A stretch of DNA of 11,952 nt, from NCBI GenBank assembly GCA_900757505.1, contig CAAEOE010000027.1:1-11952 (forward strand), written 5' to 3'. The position numbers and the translations under genes are program-made. The notes under the pieces are model-generated. The model saw nothing but the letters and a program-made list of their open reading frames with translations, was not told the origin of the DNA and did not search any database. Source of the DNA: an uncultured Collinsella sp. (GTDB taxonomy: Bacteria > Actinomycetota > Coriobacteriia > Coriobacteriales > Coriobacteriaceae). This document shows, piece after piece, positions 1 to 7,483 of this stretch (positions within the stretch are counted from its first letter, which is position 1; each line of letters opens with the position of its first letter).

Positions 1-68
1 GAAGCTAAGCCCCATCGCGCCGAGAGTACTGCGGGGTCAGCCCGTGGGAGGCCAGGGCGCCGCTGACC
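1..68 (+). rRNA. rrf: 5S ribosomal RNA, 3' part (5' end outside window)
   Basis: The window opens inside a 5S rRNA. The segment beginning GAAGCTAAGC and containing GCGCCGAGAGTACTGCGGGG lines up without gaps with the last 68 bases of Bacillus subtilis 5S rRNA as I remember it (GAAGTTAAGC, GCGCCGATGGTAGT, GACGCCGCC). The conserved loop and helix segments sit in the right order and spacing. The exact 3' end is uncertain by a few bases because the pairing 5' strand of helix I is not in the window. The strong terminator about 35 bases downstream fits the end of an rRNA operon transcribed rightward. Confidence 0.9.
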
Positions 69-102
69 GGTGGACGGCACCGAGCCGTACGCTTGAACTT
101 AG

Positions 103-134
103 AAAGGGGGAGGCCTCGCGGCCTCCCCCTTTTT
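103..134 (+). terminator. Intrinsic terminator of the rRNA operon
   Basis: A perfect 13-bp stem (103-115 pairs with 120-132) has a 4-base TCGC loop and runs into a short T tract ending at 134. It lies about 35 bases after the 5S rRNA and ahead of the acpS promoters, so it separates rRNA transcription from the protein operon. Confidence 0.9.
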
Positions 135-149
135 CGCGTTTACGGGCTT

Positions 150-178
150 TTGTCTCACATAGTAGCTGTGTTTTATAA
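150..178 (+). promoter_or_regulatory. Candidate upstream promoter for the acpS operon
   Basis: TTGTCT (150-155) and TTATAA (173-178) are 17 bases apart and lie just after the rRNA terminator, in a fairly AT-rich stretch. Both boxes are imperfect matches to the housekeeping sigma factor consensus. It could be a second, tandem promoter to the one at 186-215, or a chance match. Confidence 0.35.
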
Positions 179-185
179 CCCTCGT

Positions 186-215
186 TTGTCGCATCTTCTG
201 TGAACGGGCTACAAT
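186..215 (+). promoter_or_regulatory. Candidate main promoter for the acpS operon
   Basis: TTGTCG (186-191) and TACAAT (210-215) are separated by 18 bases. The -10 box matches the consensus at five of six positions. Transcription would start near 222, giving a leader of about 20 bases before the acpS start at 245, with the GGAGGT ribosome site at 235-240 inside it. This is the best-placed promoter for the six-gene run. Confidence 0.55.
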
Positions 216-244
216 AACTTAGTCTGTGCGATATGGAGGTGAAC

Positions 245-784
245 ATGGCTGAAGCTGGTATCGGCGTTGATATCGTCGAGATTTCCCGTATGAAATCAAT
301 TCTTGAAAAGACGCCGTCGTTTGCTCGGCGTGTGTTTACCGAAGAAGAGCGTGCGTATTGTGATGCATCATCGCGTCCCGCTGCTCACTATGCCAGCCGC
401 TTTGCTTCGCGCGAGGCGGTACTTAAAGCTCTCGGCACGGGTTTTAGTCAAGGCGTTGGTCGCAAGGATGTTTCGGTTACGCGTGATAAACTCGGCAAAC
501 CGAAGGCGCTGCTTTCAGGCCGTGCCCTCGAGATCGCTCAAGAGCTGGGTGTTGTTGAGGTCGCTCTTTCCATTACGCTTACAGGAGACTTAGCCGTTGC
601 GAATGCCATCGCGATTACCGAAGATTCTCGGCCTAAGCCAAAAGAGGAAAAGGTGAGTACCAAGAAACGCGTAGCGCAGACATTTAAAGAGGCTCGCTCT
701 GTTTTAGATGAGCTTGAGCAGCTGCAGAATTCAGCATTGACGGAGCACCTGGGCGATGCTTCGCAAGATACGCTAGGAGCATAG
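245..784 (+). CDS. acpS: Holo-[acyl-carrier-protein] synthase with C-terminal extension
   Basis: AcpS moves the 4'-phosphopantetheine group of coenzyme A onto a serine of apo-acyl carrier protein, which activates it for fatty acid synthesis in the cytoplasm. The N-terminus reads GIGVDIVEI, with the Mg-binding Asp at residue 9. FASREAVLKALGTG carries the second acidic residue, Glu57; both are family hallmarks. The ATG at 245 is preferred over an in-frame ATG at 233 because GGAGGT (235-240) sits four bases before it, and the 233 start would place that ribosome site inside the gene. The product is 179 residues. The conserved enzyme ends near residue 126, the usual family length, and is followed by about 53 extra residues rich in Lys and Glu with a helical look. 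First gene of the operon; its stop touches the next start codon. Confidence 0.93.
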   Translation: MAEAGIGVDIVEISRMKSILEKTPSFARRVFTEEERAYCDASSRPAAHYASRFASREAVLKALGTGFSQGVGRKDVSVTRDKLGKPKALLSGRALEIAQELGVVEVALSITLTGDLAVANAIAITEDSRPKPKEEKVSTKKRVAQTFKEARSVLDELEQLQNSALTEHLGDASQDTLGA

Positions 785-2401
785 ATGAAACCGGTTTTGA
801 GTACCGAAGAAGTCGTTCGTCTCGAGGACATCATCGAACGCGAAGGGACTTCGAAGGCCGAGCTTATGGAGCTAGCGGGTGAGTTTGCCGCCAACGAGGT
901 CTTGAAGCTCAATCCCGATCGGGTTCTCGTTCTGGTCGGTTTTGGTAATAATGGCGGCGACGGTTGGGTTGCCGCCGATATTCTGAGCCATAAGGGTGTG
1001 GACGTCGATATCGTTTCTCCGGTTGAGCCGGATGAGATTCCTGCTGCTCTGGCACGTCATGTTGCTCGTCGTACTGCCGGCCGCGATGTGCACGTTTGTG
1101 TCGGCCCCTCGCGTGACGAACTCGAGGTTTTGATCGATAAGGCCGATGTTGTTGTTGATGCCATTTTTGGTACCGGTTTCCACGGGAATCTGCGTGCGCC
1201 GTTCTCCATCTGGATTCCTACGGTCAATGAATGCGCCGATTGTGTCGTATCCATTGATGTCCCCTCGGGCCTGAATGCCGAGACGGGCGTTGTTGATGAC
1301 GACTGCATTCGTGCCGAGCATACGGTGACGATGATTGCGCCCAAGATTGGTCTGTATAGCGCTGATGGCCCTGAGTATGCTGGCGATTTGATCTGCGGCA
1401 ATCTTTACGACCGTCTTGACGAGGTCATCGATGATGTCGACCACGCCGCCGAGATTGTCGAGCCCGGTGACTTAGTTGATTACTTTGCTCCACTACCTAC
1501 GAATATCGATAAGTATTCCCGTGGCTCTGTGCTTATTGTCGCCGGATCTGCGCAATATCCTGGTGCTGCTATTATGGCGGCCAAGTCTGCAGCTCGCGCG
1601 GGTGCTGGTTACGTGGCAGTCGCGGCTCCTGACGCCTGCGCCAATCTTATTCGCATGGCACTTCCTTCGATTCCCGTCTTTGCTATTCCGTCTGATTCCC
1701 GCGGCTCCTTTGGCGCCGCTGCGCGCATGACTGTGTGCGAGATTGCAAAGAAGTACAGCTGTGTACTGTGCGGTCCCGGTATGACGACATCTGCCGGCGC
1801 TATGCAGGTGGTTTCGGGCTTGCTCGAGCTTGATGTGCCGCTTATTTTGGACGCCGATGCACTCAACTGCCTTGCTAAGATTGCCATTGACGGTATTGAT
1901 AGTAATCCCGAGATGTATCGTCGCGAGCAGCCGTTGGTTATGACGCCGCACTATCGTGAGCTTTCGCGTCTGGTTGCCGGTGACGAGGTGAACGACCTTG
2001 GTACCGCGATTGCGGCCGCGCAGAAGGTTGTCTGGGCTGCAGGCTCCGACAATCTGGTGGTCATTGCCAAGGGGCCGACGACGGCTATCTGTGGCGTTGA
2101 GCGTGTGCTGCTGCCGCTCTCGGGTCCGGCTTCTCTGGCAACTGCCGGTTCGGGTGATGTTCTCGCGGGTATTTTGGCCGGCACGCTTGCCACCATGCGC
2201 GACGAGATGGATCGTTGGGAGTTGCTGTATTCGTACGCCGTCGCACTTCACAGCTACGCCGGTTTTGCCGCGGCGACGGAGTATGGTGAGAAGAGCGTCA
2301 TCGCGACCGATCTTATCGACTTGATCGGTCCTGCCATGGAACTGGCGGCAAAGGATGCGCTCGAAGATCTGGGAATCATGGACGAAGGGTCGGATGACTA
2401 A
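785..2401 (+). CDS. nnr: Bifunctional NAD(P)H-hydrate epimerase / ADP-dependent NAD(P)H-hydrate dehydratase
   Basis: This enzyme repairs hydrated, damaged NADH and NADPH. The N-terminal YjeF_N half (about residues 1-225) interconverts the R and S epimers. The C-terminal ribokinase-like half (about 230-538) dehydrates the S form using ADP. Visible marks are NNGGDG at 55-60, SIDVPSGLNAETG with Asp158, then KYSRGSVLIVAGS from Lys243, LILDADALNCLA, MTPHYRELSRL, VVIAKGPTTAI, and ATAGSGDVLAG with the catalytic-type Asp458. The length of 538 residues is normal for the two-domain form. AGGAG at 775-779 overlaps the end of acpS and sets the ATG at 785, immediately after the acpS stop, so translation is probably coupled. 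Both halves look intact. Confidence 0.95.
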   Translation: MKPVLSTEEVVRLEDIIEREGTSKAELMELAGEFAANEVLKLNPDRVLVLVGFGNNGGDGWVAADILSHKGVDVDIVSPVEPDEIPAALARHVARRTAGRDVHVCVGPSRDELEVLIDKADVVVDAIFGTGFHGNLRAPFSIWIPTVNECADCVVSIDVPSGLNAETGVVDDDCIRAEHTVTMIAPKIGLYSADGPEYAGDLICGNLYDRLDEVIDDVDHAAEIVEPGDLVDYFAPLPTNIDKYSRGSVLIVAGSAQYPGAAIMAAKSAARAGAGYVAVAAPDACANLIRMALPSIPVFAIPSDSRGSFGAAARMTVCEIAKKYSCVLCGPGMTTSAGAMQVVSGLLELDVPLILDADALNCLAKIAIDGIDSNPEMYRREQPLVMTPHYRELSRLVAGDEVNDLGTAIAAAQKVVWAAGSDNLVVIAKGPTTAICGVERVLLPLSGPASLATAGSGDVLAGILAGTLATMRDEMDRWELLYSYAVALHSYAGFAAATEYGEKSVIATDLIDLIGPAMELAAKDALEDLGIMDEGSDD

Positions 2402-2403
2402 TC

Positions 2404-3549
2404 ATGAATAAAGCCGATTTGACGCGCTGGTCCTGGGTCGAGATCGACCGCGGGGCGCTCCGTCGCAACACGAGGGCCTATAAGAACTTGCTGAATCCAC
2501 GTCAGCGCCTGTGCTGCGTGGTCAAGGCCGATGCTTATGGTCATGGAGCTGTTGAGTGCGCCAAGATCATGTATTCGGCCGGTGCCGACATGTTTGCCGT
2601 GGCGACGGTTAACGAGGGCGTTGAGCTCCGACAGGGCGGGATTACGAAACCCATCCTCATCCTAAGCGAGCCGCCTATCGAGGCCATTCCGACGTTGCTC
2701 GAGTTTGATATCATGCCCTCGGTCTATACGTCTGACTTTGCTCTTGCGTATGGCGAATGTGCCGTCGCGGCGGGCAAAGTGGGCAAGTATCATCTCGCTA
2801 TCGAGACGGGCATGAATCGTATCGGCGTTCACTACACGCAGGTGCTCGACTTTGTCCGCGGTATAAATTTCCATCGTGGTATTCAGTGCGACGGCGTATT
2901 TACGCACTTCGCCACGGCCGATGAACCTTCGGGCTGGGACTACAAGCTGCAGTGTCAGCGCTTTACCGAGGCCGTTCAGGCCATTAAGGATGCGGGTTTT
3001 GAGTGCGGTATCGTGCACTGCGCCAACACGCCGTCCTCGATGCTCGACCCCTCGATGCATTTTGATATGATTCGCGCTGGCGTTGGCTTGTATGGCATGC
3101 AGCCGTGCGAGCTGAGTGGCCGCGTGATGCAGCTTGACCCCGTTATGAGCGTCCATGCGCGCGTGACGCGCGTGGCACACCCTGCGATGGGTGAGGGCGT
3201 GGGCTACGGTTTTACCTACCGCGTACCGCGTACGCGCGTTCAGATCTGCACGCTGCCGATCGGTTATGCCGACGGCCTATCGCGTACGCTTTCCAATCGT
3301 ATGGATGTGCTGTATCGCGGCGAGCGCGTGCATCAGGTTGGCAATATCTGCATGGACCAGTTTATGGTCGCCATTCAGTCCAACCCGGCACACGAGATTC
3401 TCGAGGCCGAGTATGGTGACGAGATGATTATTGTCGGCCGCGATGGCGATGCCGAGATTACCATGGACGAGATGGCCCGACTGCGCGGAACGATTAACTA
3501 CGAGGTCGCCTGCGGCTTTGGCATGCGTCTCGACAAGGTCTACGTGTAG
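2404..3549 (+). CDS. alr: Alanine racemase
   Basis: A PLP-dependent enzyme that converts L-alanine to D-alanine for peptidoglycan. The PLP-binding lysine is Lys41 in VVKADAYGHG. The opposite catalytic tyrosine is Tyr268 in GVGYGFTYR, followed by LPIGYADGLSR. Other family segments are HLAIETGMNRIGV, GVFTHFATADE, MHFDMIRAGVGLYGM and GNICMDQFMV. The length of 381 residues is typical. The start ATG lies two bases after the nnr stop (TAATCATG) and has only a weak ribosome site, so it probably depends on coupling to nnr translation. The alr-nnr pairing also occurs in other bacteria. Confidence 0.97.
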   Translation: MNKADLTRWSWVEIDRGALRRNTRAYKNLLNPRQRLCCVVKADAYGHGAVECAKIMYSAGADMFAVATVNEGVELRQGGITKPILILSEPPIEAIPTLLEFDIMPSVYTSDFALAYGECAVAAGKVGKYHLAIETGMNRIGVHYTQVLDFVRGINFHRGIQCDGVFTHFATADEPSGWDYKLQCQRFTEAVQAIKDAGFECGIVHCANTPSSMLDPSMHFDMIRAGVGLYGMQPCELSGRVMQLDPVMSVHARVTRVAHPAMGEGVGYGFTYRVPRTRVQICTLPIGYADGLSRTLSNRMDVLYRGERVHQVGNICMDQFMVAIQSNPAHEILEAEYGDEMIIVGRDGDAEITMDEMARLRGTINYEVACGFGMRLDKVYV

Positions 3550-3557
3550 GAGCCGCT

Positions 3558-4178
3558 ATGGGCGTCATGCACATCCCCGGCCATACCCATCAGGCGCCAC
3601 GTGAGGTCGCACTCGAGGAAATTGAGGCCGTTCTGGGCGATTGTCACCTCTGCCAGCTCTACCAGTCGCGTCACAATATCGTGTTTGGCGTGGGAAACCC
3701 CCGCGCTCGCGTGATGTTTATCGGTGAGGCGCCGGGCCGCAATGAGGATTTGCAGGGCGAGCCCTTTGTGGGGGCGGCAGGCGAGGACCTCAACGGCATT
3801 TTGTCGCTGGCGGGGCTCAAACGCGAAGACGTCTACATTGCCAACGTGCTTAAGTGCCGCCCGCCGGGAAACCGCAATCCGCGTCCCGAGGAAGTGCTGG
3901 CTTGCTCGCCGTTTTTGCGTGAGCAGATTCGAAGCATCTGGCCTGATATTATCGTGACGCTCGGCAACCCCGCGACGCACTTTGTGCTCAAGACCGAGAT
4001 TGGCATTACTAAGCTGCGCGGCAGGTTCCACCAGATGGGGCATTTTGTAGTAATGCCCACTTTTCATCCGGCAGCAGCGCTGCGCAATCCGGCGTGGCAG
4101 GAGCTGCTGGAGGAAGACTTTAAGATGCTGGGCGATTATCTGGAGCGACATCCCGCACCAGAGGACGCCTCGGAATAA
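3558..4178 (+). CDS. Family 4 uracil-DNA glycosylase (iron-sulfur type)
   Basis: It removes uracil that arises in DNA by cytosine deamination or misincorporation, starting base excision repair. Family-4 marks are GEAPGRNEDLQGEPFVG at 56-72 and the C-terminal motif HPAAALRNP. Four cysteines at 29, 32, 100 and 116 (CHLC, then two Cys 16 residues apart) fit the 4Fe-4S ligand pattern of this family. The length of 206 residues is normal. AGGAG at 3548-3552 overlaps the alr stop codon and sits five bases before the ATG. It follows alr by eight bases and precedes tsaE by twelve, so it is part of the operon. The older label phage SPO1 DNA polymerase-related protein refers to this same family. Confidence 0.93.
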   Translation: MGVMHIPGHTHQAPREVALEEIEAVLGDCHLCQLYQSRHNIVFGVGNPRARVMFIGEAPGRNEDLQGEPFVGAAGEDLNGILSLAGLKREDVYIANVLKCRPPGNRNPRPEEVLACSPFLREQIRSIWPDIIVTLGNPATHFVLKTEIGITKLRGRFHQMGHFVVMPTFHPAAALRNPAWQELLEEDFKMLGDYLERHPAPEDASE

Positions 4179-4190
4179 TAAGGAGCATAT

Positions 4191-4697
4191 ATGTCCCTGG
4201 AGCGCCTGGGGGTAGGTACTTACAAAACGACTTGCGCTGCCGATACGGAGTACTTTGGCGAGCTAATTGCACCGTGCCTTGAGGACGGAGATGTGCTCAT
4301 CCTGACCGGTGGCCTGGGAGTGGGCAAAACTCACTTTACCAAGGGCGTCTCGCGCGGGCTGGGCGATGGGCATATGGTTACGAGCCCTACGTTTGCGCTC
4401 ATGGCCGTTCACGATCAAGGTCGTATTCCGCTGTTTCACTTTGATCTATACCGCCTGGAGCATGCCTACGAGCTCGAGGATACGGGCATTTTCGATGTGC
4501 TGGGCTATGAGGGTGCTTGCCTGCTGGAATGGGGCGAACAATTCCAGGACGAGCTGACGGATGAGTATCTTTCGGTGACGCTCAAGCGTGATGAGGGCGA
4601 CAGCGATGTGCGAACGATAACGCTTGAGGCGCACGGTGACCGCGCAATGGAGCTTTCCCATTTGATTGATAAGGCTGTACAAGATGAGCTTGCATAA
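4191..4697 (+). CDS. tsaE: tRNA t6A37 biosynthesis ATPase TsaE
   Basis: TsaE is the small P-loop ATPase that works with the TsaB-TsaD pair to make threonylcarbamoyl-adenosine at position 37 of ANN-decoding tRNAs. The Walker A motif GGLGVGKT is at residues 40-47. Further family segments are SPTFALMAVH, FHFDLYRLE and LLEWGEQF. The length of 168 residues is normal, with a slightly long acidic C-terminus. AGGAG at 4181-4185 lies five bases before the ATG. Its last 14 bases overlap the start of the TsaB-RimI-TsaD fusion gene, its direct functional partner, which points to translational coupling. Confidence 0.95.
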   Translation: MSLERLGVGTYKTTCAADTEYFGELIAPCLEDGDVLILTGGLGVGKTHFTKGVSRGLGDGHMVTSPTFALMAVHDQGRIPLFHFDLYRLEHAYELEDTGIFDVLGYEGACLLEWGEQFQDELTDEYLSVTLKRDEGDSDVRTITLEAHGDRAMELSHLIDKAVQDELA

Positions 4698-7068
4698 CGA
4701 CAACGCGCTGGTGGTGGCGCTCGATACCTCGACCGACATGCTTGCCTGCGCGGCAAGCTGGATTGATGGGCAGACGGGCGAGACGAAGCTCGTGAGTGGC
4801 GACCACATGTGTCGCCGTCACGCCAACGTTGAACTCGTGAATACCGTTGATGGCGTGCTGGCTCAAGCCGGTCTGGATCGCAGCGATGTTGGTTGCTATG
4901 TGGTCGGCCGCGGCCCGGGGTCCTTTACGGGTGTGCGCATCGGCATCTCCACTGCCAAGGGCCTCGCGCGTGGTGCCAATGTTCCGCTGCTGGGCGTGTC
5001 GACGCTCGACGCTTGCGCTTGGACGGCGTGGAAGGCTGGCGTGCGCGGCAAGCTTGGTATTTTGGCCGATGCTATGCGCGGTGAGGTATATCCGGCGCTG
5101 TATATGCTGGTCGATGAGGGCCCCGAGCGTCAATTTGAGCGCGAACACGTGGTCAAGGCCGCCGTGGCGCTCGATGAGTGGCGCCAAGCAGCGGACTGGG
5201 ACCAGGTTCAGCTGACCGGTGACGGTCTCGTGCGCTATGGCAAGCTGCTGGGTGAGGACGAGACCGCCCGCTGCGTGGAGCGCGACCTGTGGTGGCCTTC
5301 GGGCGAGGGCTTGCTGCTCGCGCACGCTGCGGGTGACGGCGATCCGGCCCGCGTCCTGCCGATTTACACGCGCCTTTCGGATGCCGAGGAAAACGAGCGC
5401 AAGCGTCTTGGTCTTGCCGAGAGTGCGCAGAGCGAAATTACGGGCGTTGCCGATGAGCTCGCCGGTCGTCATCTGCAGTTCCGTCCCATGGGCGCGGCGG
5501 ATGCCGAGGGCGCGAGCGCGCTGGAGGCTGCCTGCTTTGAAGGTGCCGGACACGAGGCGTGGACGCCGGGCATGTTCCTGTCCGAACTGGGCGAGGACGT
5601 CGCTGCGCCGCGTAGTTGGTGGGTGGCACACGACGACGGCAAGCTACTGGGCCTTGCCGGCGGTATGGTCGTGGACGGTGATGTGCAGATTCTGGATGTC
5701 GCCGTCGACCCGGCACATCGCCGTGAGGGCATTGCCCGCAAGCTGCTGTCGCATGTGAGCTATGATGCCCAGATGCTCGGCTGCACCACGGCTTCGCTTG
5801 AGGTCGAGGACGGCAACGAGGGAGCGATCGCGCTTTATAACGCTCTGGGCTTTACCGAGGCAGGACGGCGCCGCGGCTACTATGGTGCCGGCAAGGATGC
5901 CATCGTCATGACGGCTCCGCTGCCCCTGGTGCTTCCGGTCGACAATGCTTCGCCCGAGCCGACGGCAGCTGAGCAGCGCGTATGGCCGCTGCCTGCGCCC
6001 GGGCGCTCCGAGGGGGAGCGTGCCGAAATTGAACGACGTCGCCTAGTGCTCGCTATCGAGAGTTCCTGCGACGAGACGGCCGTGGCGATTATCGACGCGG
6101 ATGGCAATATGGTGGCCAACCAGGTGTCGACACAGATTGATTTTCACGCCCGCTTTGGCGGCGTGGTGCCCGAGATCGCCTCGCGCAAACACGTTGAGGT
6201 GATTGTGAGTGTCGTGGATGCGGCGCTCGAGGATGCCGCAGCATCGCTTGGTCTTGAGGGTGGAGCCATTGCTCCCAGCGAGCTTGCCGCCGTGGGCGTG
6301 ACACGGGGTCCGGGCCTGGTGGGCGCCCTTGTGGTGGGCGTTGCCTTTGCCAAAGGCTTTGCCTACGCTGCCGGTAAGCCGCTCGTATGCGTCAACCATC
6401 TGGAGGGGCACCTGTTTGCCAACCTGCTAGCGCAGCCCGATCTCAAGCCGCCGTTTATCTTCACGCTCGTCTCGGGCGGTCATACCATGCTTGTTCACGT
6501 CAAGGCGTGGGGAGACTACGAGGTGCTCGGCGAGACGCTCGACGACGCCGTGGGCGAAGCCTTCGACAAGGTGGCAAAGGCGCTGGGCCTGGGCTATCCC
6601 GGTGGCCCCATCATCTCCAAGCTTGCCGAGACGGGCAACCCCAAGGCGATCGATTTTCCCCGCGCGCTTAACAGCAGGGGAGACTACCGCTTCTCGCTTT
6701 CGGGCCTCAAGACGGCGGTGACGCTCTACATCGAGCAGGAGACCAAGGCCGGGCGCACGATTCACCTGCCCGATCTGGCGGCTTCGTTTGAGGCGGCTGT
6801 CTTCGACGTGCAGTACAAGAAGGCCAAAAACGCACTGCACGCTACCGGATGCAAGGAATACTGCATCGGTGGCGGCGTCTCGGCCAACCCGCATCTGCGC
6901 GAGATGATGATCAAGAAGCTCGGGCGTCAGGGGATCCGCGTGACGGTGCCGCCCTTGTCTGCCTGCACCGATAACGCTGCCATGATCGCGGCGGTCGCTC
7001 GCCGTAAATTCGACCGAGGTGAAATCTCGCCGTTCGACGTCGACGCCGATCCAAACATGACGCTGTAG
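4684..7068 (+). CDS. tsaB-rimI-tsaD: Three-domain fusion TsaB - RimI acetyltransferase - TsaD
   Basis: One 794-residue chain joins three proteins that are usually separate. Residues about 9-250 are TsaB: ALDTST near the N-terminus, then GRGPGSFTGVRIG from Gly75 and LPIYTRLSDAEENER near the end. Residues 264-413 are a RimI-type GNAT acetyltransferase, which acetylates the N-terminus of ribosomal protein S18 in other bacteria: ILDVAVDPAHRREGIARKLL is the acetyl-CoA site and ALYNALGFTEAGRRRGYY the C-terminal motif. A Pro/Glu-rich linker (414-453) leads to TsaD (454-794): IESSCDET with Glu459, the metal-binding HLEGH at 572-576, LVSGGHTML, CIGGGVSANPHLR and CTDNAAM. All catalytic landmarks of TsaD are present. 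The ATG at 4684 is chosen because the N-terminus then matches TsaB; an in-frame TTG at 4666 adds six unneeded residues. TsaB normally docks on TsaD, so the fusion fixes their ratio. Confidence 0.93.
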   Translation: MSLHNDNALVVALDTSTDMLACAASWIDGQTGETKLVSGDHMCRRHANVELVNTVDGVLAQAGLDRSDVGCYVVGRGPGSFTGVRIGISTAKGLARGANVPLLGVSTLDACAWTAWKAGVRGKLGILADAMRGEVYPALYMLVDEGPERQFEREHVVKAAVALDEWRQAADWDQVQLTGDGLVRYGKLLGEDETARCVERDLWWPSGEGLLLAHAAGDGDPARVLPIYTRLSDAEENERKRLGLAESAQSEITGVADELAGRHLQFRPMGAADAEGASALEAACFEGAGHEAWTPGMFLSELGEDVAAPRSWWVAHDDGKLLGLAGGMVVDGDVQILDVAVDPAHRREGIARKLLSHVSYDAQMLGCTTASLEVEDGNEGAIALYNALGFTEAGRRRGYYGAGKDAIVMTAPLPLVLPVDNASPEPTAAEQRVWPLPAPGRSEGERAEIERRRLVLAIESSCDETAVAIIDADGNMVANQVSTQIDFHARFGGVVPEIASRKHVEVIVSVVDAALEDAAASLGLEGGAIAPSELAAVGVTRGPGLVGALVVGVAFAKGFAYAAGKPLVCVNHLEGHLFANLLAQPDLKPPFIFTLVSGGHTMLVHVKAWGDYEVLGETLDDAVGEAFDKVAKALGLGYPGGPIISKLAETGNPKAIDFPRALNSRGDYRFSLSGLKTAVTLYIEQETKAGRTIHLPDLAASFEAAVFDVQYKKAKNALHATGCKEYCIGGGVSANPHLREMMIKKLGRQGIRVTVPPLSACTDNAAMIAAVARRKFDRGEISPFDVDADPNMTL

Positions 7069-7080
7069 CTGGTACGGCGC

Positions 7081-7175
7081 GGTCCCCGGACGGAGGGGCC
7101 GGATATAAGGTTTCCTGCTCTACAGTCCTGCGCAAGACGAAGGCCACATTAAGTGGCCTTCTTTGCGTGCGGAAC
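7081..7175 (+). repeat. Structured intergenic repeat, copy 1
   Basis: It begins 12 bases after the tsaD stop. It holds a CCCC/GGGG hairpin (7084-7087 with 7095-7098), then a 24-base block at 7108-7131 that is identical to 11886-11909, then a hairpin with a 9-bp stem (7139-7147 with 7153-7161) and loop ATTAA. The outer arms CGCAA (7131-7135) and TTGCG (7163-7167) can extend this stem. The tail GTGCGGAA is also shared with copy 2. Within the invariant block, TCCTGC occurs twice, 13 bases apart. The hairpin could help end transcription of the tsa operon, but only three T residues follow it, so a plain intrinsic terminator does not explain the conservation. Confidence 0.8.
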
Positions 7176-7322
7176 TCGCGATAAAGTTCATATGCGCCGC
7201 CCGGCTCCCGCGGCTCTCAGGGGCAACTCTCATGCAAAAACTGTCGTGTGGTAAAGTCCGAGGTCAGTGGCGTTTTATACCGAGAATTTCAAAAAAAGGT
7301 GAAAATTCATTACAAATTTGCG
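7176..7322. other. Intergenic stretch without a recognised gene
   Basis: I see no coding region here on either strand. There is a small GC hairpin (7196-7200 with 7210-7214). The last 35 or so bases (from about 7287) are AT-rich with A and T runs, directly upstream of the -35 box of the cstA promoter, as expected for an UP element that binds the RNA polymerase alpha subunit. Confidence 0.4.
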
Positions 7323-7351
7323 TTGACTTTAGGTAACTAAAGTTTCATACT
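7323..7351 (+). promoter_or_regulatory. Promoter of the cstA leader transcript
   Basis: TTGACT (7323-7328) and CATACT (7346-7351) are separated by exactly 17 bases. The -35 box matches the consensus at five of six positions and the -10 box at four of six, and an AT-rich stretch lies upstream. Transcription would start near 7358, giving a leader of about 235 bases before the cstA start codon. It is the strongest promoter candidate in the window. Confidence 0.7.
7326..7343. promoter_or_regulatory. 18-bp palindrome in the cstA promoter, likely operator
   Basis: ACTTTAGGTAACTAAAGT has perfect 7-bp arms around a 4-base centre. It overlaps the -35 box and fills most of the spacer. A dimeric repressor bound here would block RNA polymerase. 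The TTTAGG-N-CTAAA pattern is loosely like sites of DtxR-type metal regulators, but the match is too weak to name a regulator. Confidence 0.55.
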
Positions 7352-7422
7352 CCTTTTCAACCACTGGGGGATGTGAACACGCACGGATCGTTCGCATCAT
7401 GATTGAAGAGGATTTCTTAGAC

Positions 7423-7467
7423 ATGTTCACGCATCAGCTAAACATTATCAGCGTAGTAATTATCTGA
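7423..7467 (+). CDS. Leader peptide rich in Ile/Val (cstA attenuator)
   Basis: A 14-codon ORF encodes MFTHQLNIISVVII. Six of its last seven codons are Ile or Val (ATT ATC AGC GTA GTA ATT ATC TGA). AGAGGA at 7407-7412 lies ten bases before the ATG, slightly far. A second in-frame ATG at 7399 would give 22 residues but has a poorer ribosome site. The composition resembles leader peptides of ilv biosynthesis operons, for example the short Ile/Val-rich leader before ilvB in corynebacteria. It sits between a promoter and a strong terminator. No function as a protein is proposed; its translation rate would be the signal. Confidence 0.6.
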   Translation: MFTHQLNIISVVII

Positions 7468-7483
7468 TGCGGGTTAGCACATA

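Noticed and set aside
4666..4683. TTG start that would extend TsaB by six residues
   Set aside because: The ATG at 4684 gives the usual TsaB N-terminus.
4582..5631. Minus-strand ORF of 349 codons opposite tsaE and tsaB
   Set aside because: No recognisable domain, no ribosome site, and both + strand genes here carry full family motifs.
7139..7167. ATTAA hairpin of repeat copy 1 as a normal intrinsic terminator of the tsa operon
   Set aside because: Only three T residues follow it and copy 2 has none, while the upstream block is perfectly conserved; a simple terminator does not explain this.
7371..7385. TGTGA near 7373 as half of a CRP-type site
   Set aside because: There is no matching TCACA half at the right spacing, and the position is downstream of the predicted transcription start.
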